Assembly (NCBI GenBank): GCA_900696485.1 | Contig: CAADGG010000102.1 | Span: 110,139-174,138 of the forward strand | Direction: 5' to 3' | DNA from: an uncultured Pseudomonadota bacterium | GTDB taxonomy: Bacteria > Myxococcota_A > UBA9160 > PR03 | Length of the DNA stretch: 64,000 nucleotides | In this document: piece after piece, positions 35,712-44,445 of the stretch | How positions within the stretch are numbered: position 1 is the stretch's first letter | Layout of the letters: every line of letters begins with the position of its first letter | Position numbers and translations under genes: made by a program | The notes under the pieces: model-generated | What the model saw: the letters and a program-made list of their open reading frames with translations, nothing else | What the model was told of the DNA's origin: nothing | Database searches by the model: none

Positions 35712-36913
35712 GCCGCCCCTCGAGCAAGGACGAGACTACAGTTGTTGCCGCCGAAACCGAACGCGTTGGTCAGCACCGGTCCGGCCGCCACCTGCATCCC
35801 CTTGGCGGCCAATGGAATCGCGGCGAGTTCGGGATCGCGTTCGCCGTCGTATGCGTGCGGGATCAGCGCGAGTCTTCCCGAGTCCTGTTCGCGCAGCATC
35901 AGCCAGCAGAAACCCGCCTCGATGGCGCCGGCCGCACCGAGCGTGTGGCCGACCAGCGGTTTGGCGGAGCTGCATGGGGGTGGCGACGGGAAGGTGCGCG
36001 CGATCGCCCGGCACTCCATCGCGTCGTTGAGGGCGGTTCCGGTTCCGTGCAGGCTCACGTACGCGATGGCGTCGGGCGGGACGCCGGCGTCCGCCAGGGC
36101 CGCGCGCATCGCCGCTTCGGCGCCGGCGCCGTGCGGATCCGGCGCCGACATGTGGTGGGCCTCGCTCGACTCGCCGACGCCGAGCAACTGGATCCCCTCC
36201 GCCTCGCGCGTCACGAGGAACAGCGCCGATCCCTCGCCGAGCGTGATGCCATTGCGGTTGCGGCTGAGCGGGTTCGTGATCTCGTCGGAAACCACTTGCA
36301 AGGCGCTGAAGCCGTTGGTCGTGAGACCGCACAGCGTGTCGGTCGCCCCGGCGAGGACGGCGTCGACGATCCCGAGCGCGAGCAGCGCGCGCGCGCTGGC
36401 GAGCGCCCGGGCGCCGGAGGAGCAGGCCGTCGACAGGGTGAAGGCGGGCCCGCCCAGGCCGAAGAGCTTCGCTACGAACGCCGAGGCGCCGCCGAACTCG
36501 AGCTGCTCGTAGTGGAACGAAGGCGCCAGAACGCCCGTCAGGTGCTGATGTCGGATCGCCGCCTCGGCGTCGCTCACACCCGACGTGCTCGAGCCCATCA
36601 CCACGGCGACACGGCGCCGGCCCGCCGCGGCGGCGACGTCGCGCACGGCATCCTCGATCTGCTCGAGTGCGGCCAGCGTCATCGAGTTATTGCGACACGC
36701 ATAGCGAGCGAGTCCGCGCGGAAGCCGCGGCAGCTCGCCGGTCACGGCTCCGACGACGAGCGGGCGTCCCGGAACCAGATCGTCGCGAACCGTCAGATGG
36801 GCAGGTTCGCCGGCCACCAGTCGCGGCCAGATCTCGTCGCTGCCGCGGCCGAGCGCCGTCAGCATGCCGAGCGCCCGGAGCGAGCAGGGTGTCGAGCGGC
36901 CGTGGACCGACAT
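35708..36913 (-). CDS. Beta-ketoacyl-ACP synthase 2
   Basis: 401-residue ketosynthase with Cys164 (TACSSG), His in LHGTGTALND and His in KPLVGHTLGAAG. It is coupled to the chain-length-factor-like gene (GTGA overlap), the usual KS/CLF pair of aryl polyene synthesis. GLTTNGFSALQVVS and NAFGFGGNN are normal KS motifs. The ATG at 36913 is clear. It is 106 bp downstream of the CrtI-like gene, all on the minus strand. Confidence 0.93.
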   Translation of the reverse strand: MSVHGRSTPCSLRALGMLTALGRGSDEIWPRLVAGEPAHLTVRDDLVPGRPLVVGAVTGELPRLPRGLARYACRNNSMTLAALEQIEDAVRDVAAAAGRRRVAVVMGSSTSGVSDAEAAIRHQHLTGVLAPSFHYEQLEFGGASAFVAKLFGLGGPAFTLSTACSSGARALASARALLALGIVDAVLAGATDTLCGLTTNGFSALQVVSDEITNPLSRNRNGITLGEGSALFLVTREAEGIQLLGVGESSEAHHMSAPDPHGAGAEAAMRAALADAGVPPDAIAYVSLHGTGTALNDAMECRAIARTFPSPPPCSSAKPLVGHTLGAAGAIEAGFCWLMLREQDSGRLALIPHAYDGERDPELAAIPLAAKGMQVAAGPVLTNAFGFGGNNCSLVLARGAA

Positions 36914-37019
36914 GATCGCGGGAGTGTGCGGTTTCAGGAGTTCGCCGTCGAACCCCCGGGTCCGGCCCGACGATCCCGCGGCGATGTCGATCGCCGCGAG
37001 ATCGTCGGGACCCAGGACC

Positions 37020-38576
37020 CTAGGGCCGCGGAGCGGATTCCGGGCTGCCGAGCGTCTCCCACAGCTCGGCCTCGCGGCGAAGTCCCAGGACGGCCCGTGC
37101 GGTCTGCACGCCCGAAGACACCACGCCGTACACGCCGCCGCCCGGCTGCGTCCAGTGGCCGACCAGATGGAGCCCCGGGATCGGCGTCTGGTTGCCGGGC
37201 CGCCCGGGTCCGACCTGATGCGGCGAGAGTTCCCACCCGTAGACGGCGCCGTTCGAGTTCCGCGTGTACCGCTCGAGCGTGCGCGGGCTCGCCCCTTCGC
37301 GGAAGCGAAGATGGTCGCGCAGTCCCGCGATCGAGCGATCGGCGATCGCGATCTGCGCGTCGGCCAGCAGATGTTTCTGGCTGCGCCAGTCGATGGCGTC
37401 GTGCCGGACCAGCGTCGTCAGCACCAGCAGTTGCTCGCCGGCGGGCGCCAGGGAGGGATCCGACAGGCTCGGGGCCGTGACCGTGAGCCAGTCCGGCAGG
37501 CCGCGCCGGCAGCCCGCGTAGGCGGCGTCGTGATCCCACGAGGGGAAGTAGAACGTCTCGCGCGAGGTCGTGCCCGACGAGAGGGGGAGATCGGTCGCGA
37601 GGTACGTCACGAACCCGGAAAGCGACGGCGTGAGGCGATCCAGCGCCCGCACGTAGTGATCCGGAAAGCGCTCGCGTCCGACCAGTTCGTGGACGGTCTG
37701 GAGCAGATCGACATTCGACAGCACGCAGTCGCTGCGGATCCGTTGTCCGTTCTCCAGCACGACTCCCTGCGTGCGCTCGTGTTCCACCAGGATCCGTCGC
37801 ACGCTGCTGCGCAGCAGCACCTCACCGCTGTCCCTGCGGACGCCGAGGGCCAGCGCATCGGCGAAGCGCTGGAAGCTGCCGCGACAGGCATACGCGCCGT
37901 CGGCCACGTAGCTCATCAGCATCGTTGCGAAGTACAGGAAGGAGACGCGGGAGGGCGGCAGACCCAGGTACGGCCACAGCGTGCCGAGCAGCGCCCGGGC
38001 TTTCGGGGAGTCGATGTGGTCCTCGAGCACCTCGGCCAACGTGGCCTTGCGGTAGCGCAGCAGCGTCGGGAAGCGGCCCGGGGCCCCGCTCACGTCGAAG
38101 GCGCGCGCCAGTTCGGCGGCGCGGCGCGCCTCGAGGCGGATGCTCAGGCACTCCTGGACGACCTGACGGATCCCCTTGGCTTCGTTCGGGAACAGTTCCG
38201 CATGCGCATCGACGAAGCCTTCGAGATCGCAGGGTACGCGCAGCGCCAGATCCGGATAGACCGCTTCGTAGCAGGGATCGACACGATCGAAATCCACCGC
38301 CGCCCGGATCCCGAGCGTCGTCAGCAGCTGGTGGAGCAGCCCGCCGCCTTCGTACGCGACGGGTTCGCAGCCGCCCACCAGGTGGACGGCGGAATCGAAC
38401 AGGTAGCGGCCGCGGCGGAACGCGTGGCCGTAGCCGCCGACACGATCGTGACGCTCGACCACCAGGACTCGGCGGCCGGCGCGGGCCAGCAGTGCCGCGG
38501 CGGTCAGGCCCCCGAGCCCGGAGCCGACGACGACCACGTCGTAATGATCGCGCGATGCTTCTCCGTGGAACCTCAC
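37020..38576 (-). CDS. CrtI/CrtISO-like FAD-dependent oxidoreductase
   Basis: 518 residues. FAD fingerprint VVVGSGLGGLTAAALLARAG near residue 15 with ERHDRVGGYGHAF, and the carotenoid-desaturase/isomerase C-terminal PGLHLVGHWTQPGGGVYG. The family desaturates or isomerises polyenes, so a role in polyene double-bond geometry is plausible, but no other carotenoid gene is here. GTG start at 38576 has no rival. It follows halogenase-like gene 2 by 42 bp and is probably co-transcribed. Confidence 0.86.
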   Translation of the reverse strand: MRFHGEASRDHYDVVVVGSGLGGLTAAALLARAGRRVLVVERHDRVGGYGHAFRRGRYLFDSAVHLVGGCEPVAYEGGGLLHQLLTTLGIRAAVDFDRVDPCYEAVYPDLALRVPCDLEGFVDAHAELFPNEAKGIRQVVQECLSIRLEARRAAELARAFDVSGAPGRFPTLLRYRKATLAEVLEDHIDSPKARALLGTLWPYLGLPPSRVSFLYFATMLMSYVADGAYACRGSFQRFADALALGVRRDSGEVLLRSSVRRILVEHERTQGVVLENGQRIRSDCVLSNVDLLQTVHELVGRERFPDHYVRALDRLTPSLSGFVTYLATDLPLSSGTTSRETFYFPSWDHDAAYAGCRRGLPDWLTVTAPSLSDPSLAPAGEQLLVLTTLVRHDAIDWRSQKHLLADAQIAIADRSIAGLRDHLRFREGASPRTLERYTRNSNGAVYGWELSPHQVGPGRPGNQTPIPGLHLVGHWTQPGGGVYGVVSSGVQTARAVLGLRREAELWETLGSPESAPRP

Positions 38577-38618
38577 CGGCCGCGACCGGCTGCCCCGGGT
38601 GCACGACGAGATCCGCGG

Positions 38619-39863
38619 TCAGTGGATCCGCAGCGCATCGGGATCGTTCCGCGCGAGCCCATACTTCATCATGAACTGGACGAGGCCGAGGCTGTACGGA
38701 TGGGTCGCATTCTCGCCGGTGAAGATGCGCGGCATGTGCTTGCGGAAGTGGAAGTCGAGCAGCTTCCCGATCGGCGTATCCTTCACGTACTGGCCGACGC
38801 GGAACAGCGTCAGCAGGCGACCGTCGTAGTACCAGCCGATCACGCGCTTCCAGCAGGCCAGGTTGTGCAGGACCCGCTTCTCGTAGCTCGCGAGCGCGGC
38901 GGGGGTTCCCTTCAGGAGCGCGCCGGAGAGCCATTCCGCGCTCTGCATCGCAATCAGCATGCCGCTCGAGAACACGGGATCTGCGAAGCCGAAGGCGTCG
39001 CCGGCCAGCGCCCAGTTCGGGCCGACGCCGCGCAATGCGTGGCTCTGGTAGTTCGAGTACTTGACCACCGGCGTGATACGTCGCGCCGTCCGCGCGTAGT
39101 CGCGGATCACGGCGTCGTGCTTCAGGAAGGTGTCGAACTGATCGTTCGGGTTGTCTCCGAACTTCCGGATGAACGTCGAATCGATGACGACGCCCATCGA
39201 GACGCGGCCCGGCAGCGGAATGCGCCACAGCCAGCCGTGCTCGAGGCGGTCGGTGTGGACGTTGCCGGGGATCTCCACCTCGATGCCCTCGAAGTGCGCG
39301 TGCAGCGCCGTATCCCGCCGCTCGCCGTCGACGGTCGGAATGCCGAGCAGTTGCACCAGCATCCGCCGGCGCCCACCCGCGTCGACGATGAAGTCCGGCG
39401 CTCCGGCGAGCGCGCCGCGGGCGGCGGCCAGGGAATCTTCGCTCAGCCGGACCCGCTCGCCGTCGCCGTCGCGCTCGATGCGCGCGGAATGATCGACGAC
39501 CCGGACCCCCGCGCGCCGCGCCGCGTCGAGGCAGGTGGCGTCGAACAGATCGCGCGGGACGTTGTATGAGTATGTCGTCTTCGCCTTGCGGACCTCGTTG
39601 AAGCGCAAGTTCAAGCGGCCCTCGGTGCCGAAGACGAAGGTCGCGCCGCCCTTCCAGATGCTGAAGTCGGCGACCTCCTGCTCGATCCCGAGGCGACGCA
39701 GATACGGCACCACGGCCGGGACCAGAGACTCCCCGACGATCACCGGCGGGCGCTTGCCCTGGTTGAACAGGACGACGTCGCGGCCTTCCTTGGCCAGGAA
39801 GGCCGCCAAGGTGGCGCCGGCGGGACCCCCGCCGAGAATCGCGATCCGCTGCGGACTCTTCAT
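38619..39863 (-). CDS. Flavin-dependent halogenase-like monooxygenase 2
   Basis: 414 residues, close in length and layout to the gene at 30623. FAD motif ILGGGPAG (9-16), Lys71 in WKGGATF, WLWRIP at 211-216 (W-x-W-x-I-P) and FADPVFSSG. SYNVPRDLFDATCL matches AYNVPRERFDATLL in protein 1, so the two are likely homologues of one subgroup. Predicted role: FADH2-dependent halogenation of an aryl or polyene intermediate, possibly ACP-bound. ATG 39863 was chosen over GTG 39872. It may need a separate flavin reductase, which is not seen. Confidence 0.8.
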   Translation of the reverse strand: MKSPQRIAILGGGPAGATLAAFLAKEGRDVVLFNQGKRPPVIVGESLVPAVVPYLRRLGIEQEVADFSIWKGGATFVFGTEGRLNLRFNEVRKAKTTYSYNVPRDLFDATCLDAARRAGVRVVDHSARIERDGDGERVRLSEDSLAAARGALAGAPDFIVDAGGRRRMLVQLLGIPTVDGERRDTALHAHFEGIEVEIPGNVHTDRLEHGWLWRIPLPGRVSMGVVIDSTFIRKFGDNPNDQFDTFLKHDAVIRDYARTARRITPVVKYSNYQSHALRGVGPNWALAGDAFGFADPVFSSGMLIAMQSAEWLSGALLKGTPAALASYEKRVLHNLACWKRVIGWYYDGRLLTLFRVGQYVKDTPIGKLLDFHFRKHMPRIFTGENATHPYSLGLVQFMMKYGLARNDPDALRIH

Positions 39864-39938
39864 ACGCTGCACGATACGTCACGCCACGCGGCGTTTCAAC
39901 GCGAGAAACATGCAGCGCGGCTGCTACCCTGCGCCGCC

Positions 39939-40199
39939 ATGTCGGAGTGGTCCCGTGACGCGCTCGGGGAACGCATTTTCCAGATCCTTCGCGACGACAT
40001 CCTCAGCGTCGAGGGTCTCTTTTCGCCCCAGTCGAATCTGGTCGACGCCGGCCTCGATTCGCTGGCGGTCACACAGCTGATGCTGGCGATCGAGGAGAGC
40101 ACCGGGATCTGGGTCGACGAAAGCCTGCTGACGCCGGAGAACCTCGAGTCGGCCGAGACGCTCACGGCTCTCGTCCACGCGCAGTTGCAGGGCGACTGA
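39939..40199 (+). CDS. Acyl carrier protein 2
   Basis: 86 residues. Attachment motif AGLDSLAV (Ser41), typical for PKS/NRPS-style or fatty-acid ACPs. It begins the plus-strand unit of ACP / condensation-like protein / FAD enzyme / acyl-AMP ligase, so it most likely carries the substrate loaded by that ligase. The start ATG at 39939 lies 75 bp from the divergent halogenase-like gene 2, so shared regulation is possible. Confidence 0.92.
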   Translation: MSEWSRDALGERIFQILRDDILSVEGLFSPQSNLVDAGLDSLAVTQLMLAIEESTGIWVDESLLTPENLESAETLTALVHAQLQGD

Positions 40200-40204
40200 C
40201 CTTG

Positions 40205-41560
40205 GTGGCTCCGGGCGCCGACCGACCGGCCCGCGTCCGGCTGACCGGGGCGGACTGTTTCCTGCGGGCGTTCGATGCCGAGATCGCGCGGACCAACGGA
40301 GCGAGCCACCTCTCGCAGCTGGTGCTGCGCCTCGGTCCGGGTTTCGATGGGGGACGTTTCCGCGCGCTCGTGAGCGAAGCAGCCGAAGCACAGCCGATCC
40401 TGCGGGCCCCGGTGCGCCGGAAATTCTGGCTCGGCGCACCGGTCTTCGATCTGCGCGCCGGGCGGTCGCGGCCGGCGCCGCCCATCGACGAACACGACGG
40501 CGGCGACGCGCCGGACGTGGACGCGCCGTTCCCGGCGCGCTTCGAGCAGCGGCTCAACGAGCGCTGTTCGCTGCGGCGCGGCGAGTTGCTGCGTTTCGAC
40601 GTGGTGCGCTACCGCGGCGACGCCGCGACGGACCTCGCGATGACGTGGCAGCATCTGCTCTTCGACGGCTCCGGGAGCGAGCATTTCGTCCGCTGGCTCG
40701 ACGCCTGCTGGCGCGGCGAACAACGCGTCGACACGCTGCCCGATCCCGATGAGCTTGCGAGTCCCAGCGCTCCGGAGCGCTCCGCCAGCGAGCGGGGGCG
40801 TGCGGCACGGAGCTGGCAGAGCTGGCTCGAGTCGCTGGCGACCCGCCCGATGCGGTCGCTGGCCGGACCGCGCCGTCGCACGCCGCAAGCGCTGCGCTGG
40901 GACGTGTTGACGCTCGACGGCTCGGACAGCGAGCGGGTCGTCGCGGCGGCCGGCCGCCGCGCCGGTTTCCTCACGCCGATGCTGTTCTATCTGGCCGTCG
41001 CGATCCGCGCGCACCATGCGGTGGCGCGCGCGCGCGGACTCGACGCGGGGAGCTACGTCGTGCCGTTGCCGGTCAATCTGCGCCCACGCGGTACGGCCGG
41101 GGCGGTCTTCCGGAGCCACGTGTCGCTGCTCTGGTTCCAGGTGCTTCCCGACCAGGTCGAGGACCTGGACGAATTGATCGGCGCCTTGAAGGCCCAGCGG
41201 CTCGCCGCGATCAAGGCCGGTCACATCGAGAACGGGACCGACGCGATGGACTTCGCGCGCTTTGCGCCGACGCGGCTCTATACGCACATGGCACGGCGCG
41301 CGTTCGGCGGCGAGTTGTGCTCGTTCTTCTTCGCGTACACCGGCGAGTTCCTGGGGCGCCTCGAGAGCTGTTTCGGGGCCGAGCTTCGCAATGGCTTCCA
41401 CATCGCGCCGGTCCCGCCGTCTCCGGGAAGCTGCGTGGCGATGAGCCTGCGTCGCGGCCGGCTGAACGTGACGCACGCGCACCAACGCGGCGTGTTCTCC
41501 GACGCAGAGCAGTCCGTGTTCCGGGATTCACTGCTGGCAGACCTGGTGCGCGGCACCTGA
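40205..41560 (+). CDS. Condensation-domain-like acyltransferase
   Basis: 451 residues. Motif WQHLLFDGSG (Gln149-His150) matches the H-H-x3-D-G motif of NRPS condensation and wax-ester synthase-like acyltransferases, with Gln replacing the first His but the catalytic second His kept. LPVNLRPRGTAG and FAYTGEFLG also suit the fold. It probably transfers an ACP-bound acyl group to an amine or alcohol. GTG 40205 was chosen; TTG 40202 is one codon earlier. It follows ACP 2 at once, which is a likely partner. No such gene is standard in aryl polyene loci. Confidence 0.78.
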   Translation: MAPGADRPARVRLTGADCFLRAFDAEIARTNGASHLSQLVLRLGPGFDGGRFRALVSEAAEAQPILRAPVRRKFWLGAPVFDLRAGRSRPAPPIDEHDGGDAPDVDAPFPARFEQRLNERCSLRRGELLRFDVVRYRGDAATDLAMTWQHLLFDGSGSEHFVRWLDACWRGEQRVDTLPDPDELASPSAPERSASERGRAARSWQSWLESLATRPMRSLAGPRRRTPQALRWDVLTLDGSDSERVVAAAGRRAGFLTPMLFYLAVAIRAHHAVARARGLDAGSYVVPLPVNLRPRGTAGAVFRSHVSLLWFQVLPDQVEDLDELIGALKAQRLAAIKAGHIENGTDAMDFARFAPTRLYTHMARRAFGGELCSFFFAYTGEFLGRLESCFGAELRNGFHIAPVPPSPGSCVAMSLRRGRLNVTHAHQRGVFSDAEQSVFRDSLLADLVRGT

Positions 41561-41562
41561 GC

Positions 41563-42885
41563 GTGCCGGAGGGTCGCTTCGACGTCGCGGTGGTCGGAGG
41601 GGGCCTTGCCGGGATCGCGGCCGCGTCGGCGGCGGCCGCGACGGGCGCGCGAACGGTGCTGATCGAGCGGGAGGCGTCGCTCGGGGGCAACGTCACGCAG
41701 GCGCTCGTCCACACGCTCTGTGGCCTCTATCTCGGGGCCGATGCCGGCGACGCGGTGGCTGCGAATCCCGGCTTGCCGCTGCGCTTTGCGCGCGCGCTCC
41801 AGGACGCCGGCGCGGCCGGCGAGCCGGAGCGCGCCGGTCGCGTCTGGGTGCTGCCGACCGATCCGCCGCGCGTGGCCGAGGCCGCGCTCCGCTGGTGTCG
41901 GGAGACGCCGGGCCTCGACCTGTACCTCGGGCACGAGCTGATCTCGGCGGCGCTGGCGCGGGAGGGCGCGGGACGTCAGGCGCTTCGGACTCGGGCGGCG
42001 CACGGACCGCCGGCTGCCGTCGACGCCGCCGTCGTCATCGATACGAGTGGCGACGCCGTGCTGGGGGCGCTCGGCGGAGCCGATCTCGCGTGTGCCGAAC
42101 CGGATTCGCTGCAGATCGCGTCGTACATCTTCCGGCTCGCCGAGGTCGACACGGACGCGCTCACCGAAATGCGCGGTTTCGAGCGACTGCGGCTCACGAG
42201 CGCCGTCGCGCGCGCCGTCCGGCGCGCGGAGCTTCCGGCCGGCTGCGAAGCCGTGCTGGTCCGACCGAGCTTCGCGTCCGGACGGGTCTATGTGACGCTG
42301 AACCTGCCGCGACCCGAACGCGGCTCGTTCGATCCACTGTCGGCGACGGACTTGCGCGCCTTGCAGACCGGCGCGCGTGCCGGGGCCGAACAGGTCGTCG
42401 CCTGGCTGCGGCGCACGCGCGCGGCGTTCGCCCGCTGTCGGGTCGATGCGTGGCCGGCGCGCGTGGGCATCCGCGAGACGCGCCGCCTCTGCGCCCGCAC
42501 CGGCGTGTCCGGCCGCGACGTGCGGACCGGCCGCCGCCGCGACGATGAGGTCGCCGTCTCGGCGTGGCCGATCGAACTCTGGCACGACCACCGCCGCGCT
42601 CGCTTCGAGATCCCGGACGGTCCGTGCTCGATCCCGCTCGGCGCCCTGATCAGCCGCTCGCATCCGCGGCTCGCGATGGCGGGACGCTGCCTCGGTGCCG
42701 ACGCCGAGGCGCTCGGCGCGCTGCGCGTGCTCGGCGCCGCGCTCGCGAGCGGGGAAGCGGCGGGGATCGCCGCCGCGCTGGCGGCCGACGCCGGCGCTCT
42801 GCTGTGCGAGGTGGCGCCCGAGCGCGTCCGCGCCCACATTCTCGCGCGCGCCGCCCGGCGCGACGAAAGGCATGCCACTTCGTGA
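41563..42885 (+). CDS. FAD-dependent oxidoreductase (FAD_oxidored-like)
   Basis: 440 residues. FAD fingerprint VAVVGGGLAGIAAA near residue 10, then GGNVTQALVHTLCGLY, a signature of the FAD-dependent oxidoreductase family near Pfam 12831. IDTSGDAVLGALGGAD and the C-terminal RLAMAGRCLGAD are also typical. Function is not known; oxidation of an ACP-bound group is a guess. GTG start lies three bases after the preceding stop, and its stop overlaps the AMP-ligase start (GTGA). Confidence 0.83.
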   Translation: MPEGRFDVAVVGGGLAGIAAASAAAATGARTVLIEREASLGGNVTQALVHTLCGLYLGADAGDAVAANPGLPLRFARALQDAGAAGEPERAGRVWVLPTDPPRVAEAALRWCRETPGLDLYLGHELISAALAREGAGRQALRTRAAHGPPAAVDAAVVIDTSGDAVLGALGGADLACAEPDSLQIASYIFRLAEVDTDALTEMRGFERLRLTSAVARAVRRAELPAGCEAVLVRPSFASGRVYVTLNLPRPERGSFDPLSATDLRALQTGARAGAEQVVAWLRRTRAAFARCRVDAWPARVGIRETRRLCARTGVSGRDVRTGRRRDDEVAVSAWPIELWHDHRRARFEIPDGPCSIPLGALISRSHPRLAMAGRCLGADAEALGALRVLGAALASGEAAGIAAALAADAGALLCEVAPERVRAHILARAARRDERHATS

Positions 42886-44390
42886 CTCTCCTCGACGATC
42901 TCCGGGAGCGCGCACGCACGAGGCCGGACCATCCGGCCCTGCTCGTCGACGAGGGCGCCGGCGGCACGCAGGTCCACCGCTACGGCGAACTCCTCGAGAC
43001 CGTCGAGACGCACGCCGCGCGCTTGCGCGCGGCCGGCCTGCGCCGCGGGGACCGCTGCGGGCTGCTGGCGCCGCAGGGGCCGGAGTTCATCGAGCGCGCG
43101 CTCGGCATCCTCGCGGCCGGTGGCTGTCTGGTCCCGATTCCCGAGGATCATCGCGGTCCGATCTTTGCGGACTTCGCGCGCCAGGCGCACCTCCATCACG
43201 TCGTCGACAGCGCGGTTGGCGGCGGTGCGCTGTGCTCGTTGCCGGACGCCGGCCCGGTCGACGGCGCCGGCGACGAGCAGTTCCGCGCGCTCGATCCGGC
43301 CTATCTGCGTTTCACGTCCGGCACCACGAGTCGGCGCAAGGGCGTGATCCTCGGTCACGCGACGATCCTCGCCCGGCTTTCCGCCGCCAACCGCGCGCTG
43401 GCGATCGGTCCGGACGATCGCGTGCTGTGGCTGCTCCCGCTGGCGCATCACTTCGTCGTCTCGATCCTCTTGTACCTGCGCGAGGGCGCGACGATCCTGT
43501 TGCCGTCCGGCTCGCTGGCGCGCACGGTGCTCGACTTCGCGAAGCGCGCGCGCGCGACGGTCTTCTACGCCTCGCCGTACCACTACCGCCTGCTCGGCAA
43601 GGATCCCTCCGACGTCGGTCTCGCCGGCGTGCGACTCGCGATCTCGACGGCCGAAGGGCTGCACGCGAGCGTCGCCGAGGCCTTCGCGCAGCGCTTCGGC
43701 TTCCCGCTGTCGCAGGCGCTCGGCATCATCGAGGTCGGCCTGCCGGTCGCGAACCTGCACGCCGCCGCGACGAAGCCGACCTGCCTCGGCCGGCCGCTCC
43801 CGGACTACGACGTGTGGCTGCGCGACGAGGACGGCGAGCGCATCCTCGGGCCGACGTCGCCGGAGCGCACGGGGGAGATCTGCATCCGCGGTCCCGGGTT
43901 GCTCGACGCATACCTGGAGCCGTGGCTGCCGGCCGCGCAGATCCTCGAGCCCGATGGCTTCCGGACCGGGGATCAGGGCTGGTTCGACGCCGACGGCGAC
44001 CTGCATCTCGCCGGCCGCCGCGCCAGCCGCATCAGCATGGCCGGCATGAAATTCTTCGGCGAGGAAGTCGAGGCCGTCCTCGCGACCCATCCGGGCCTTC
44101 GCGAGTGCCGCGTCTTCGCCCGCGAGCACCCGCACCTCGGCGAAGTGCCGGTCGCCGAAATCGTGCCGGCGGACGCCGCGGCGCCGCCGACGCGCAAGGA
44201 ACTGAGCGACCACTGTCGCGCGGCCCTGCCGGGCTACAAGATCCCGCGCGAGTTCCGCGTCGTCGACGCGTTGGCCCGCACCGCGACCGGGAAGCTGCGG
44301 CGTGCGAGCGCCGAGTCAGAGGCGGAGTCAGAGGCGGAGTCGGAGGCGGATTCCGCGCCGCCGCACGCCTCGTCGCCGGACCCGGCGTAG
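42882..44390 (+). CDS. Acyl-AMP ligase (ANL superfamily)
   Basis: 502 residues. The phosphate-binding loop FTSGTTSRRKG lies near residue 146 and the C-terminal Lys motif ARTATGKLRR near residue 470. GIIEVGLP, FRTGDQGWFD and SMAGMKFFGEEVE mark the usual ANL segments. It activates a carboxylic acid as an adenylate and probably loads ACP 2; the acid is unknown. The C-terminus ends in a three-times repeated ESEA acidic tail. Last gene of the plus-strand unit, followed by a strong terminator hairpin. Confidence 0.9.
   Translation: MTLLDDLRERARTRPDHPALLVDEGAGGTQVHRYGELLETVETHAARLRAAGLRRGDRCGLLAPQGPEFIERALGILAAGGCLVPIPEDHRGPIFADFARQAHLHHVVDSAVGGGALCSLPDAGPVDGAGDEQFRALDPAYLRFTSGTTSRRKGVILGHATILARLSAANRALAIGPDDRVLWLLPLAHHFVVSILLYLREGATILLPSGSLARTVLDFAKRARATVFYASPYHYRLLGKDPSDVGLAGVRLAISTAEGLHASVAEAFAQRFGFPLSQALGIIEVGLPVANLHAAATKPTCLGRPLPDYDVWLRDEDGERILGPTSPERTGEICIRGPGLLDAYLEPWLPAAQILEPDGFRTGDQGWFDADGDLHLAGRRASRISMAGMKFFGEEVEAVLATHPGLRECRVFAREHPHLGEVPVAEIVPADAAAPPTRKELSDHCRAALPGYKIPREFRVVDALARTATGKLRRASAESEAESEAESEADSAPPHASSPDPA
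44313..44348 (+). repeat. 12-bp tandem repeat, three copies
   Basis: GAGTCAGAGGCG twice and GAGTCGGAGGCG once; encodes Glu-Ser-Glu-Ala three times in the acyl-AMP ligase tail. Prone to copy-number change by slippage. Confidence 0.9.
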
Positions 44391-44392
44391 CC

Positions 44393-44431
44393 AGGGATGG
44401 GGGCCGCAGCCTTGCCGCGGCCTCCATCCCT
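44393..44431. terminator. Bidirectional terminator-like hairpin
   Basis: A 15-bp stem (44393-44407 with 44417-44431, one G-T wobble) closes a 9-nt loop between the convergent stops of the acyl-AMP ligase and the diiron oxygenase, 3 bp and 15 bp away. It could stop transcription from either side. There is no long T-run, as is common in GC-rich genomes. Confidence 0.7.
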
Positions 44432-44445
44432 GCGGTTCCTCGCGC

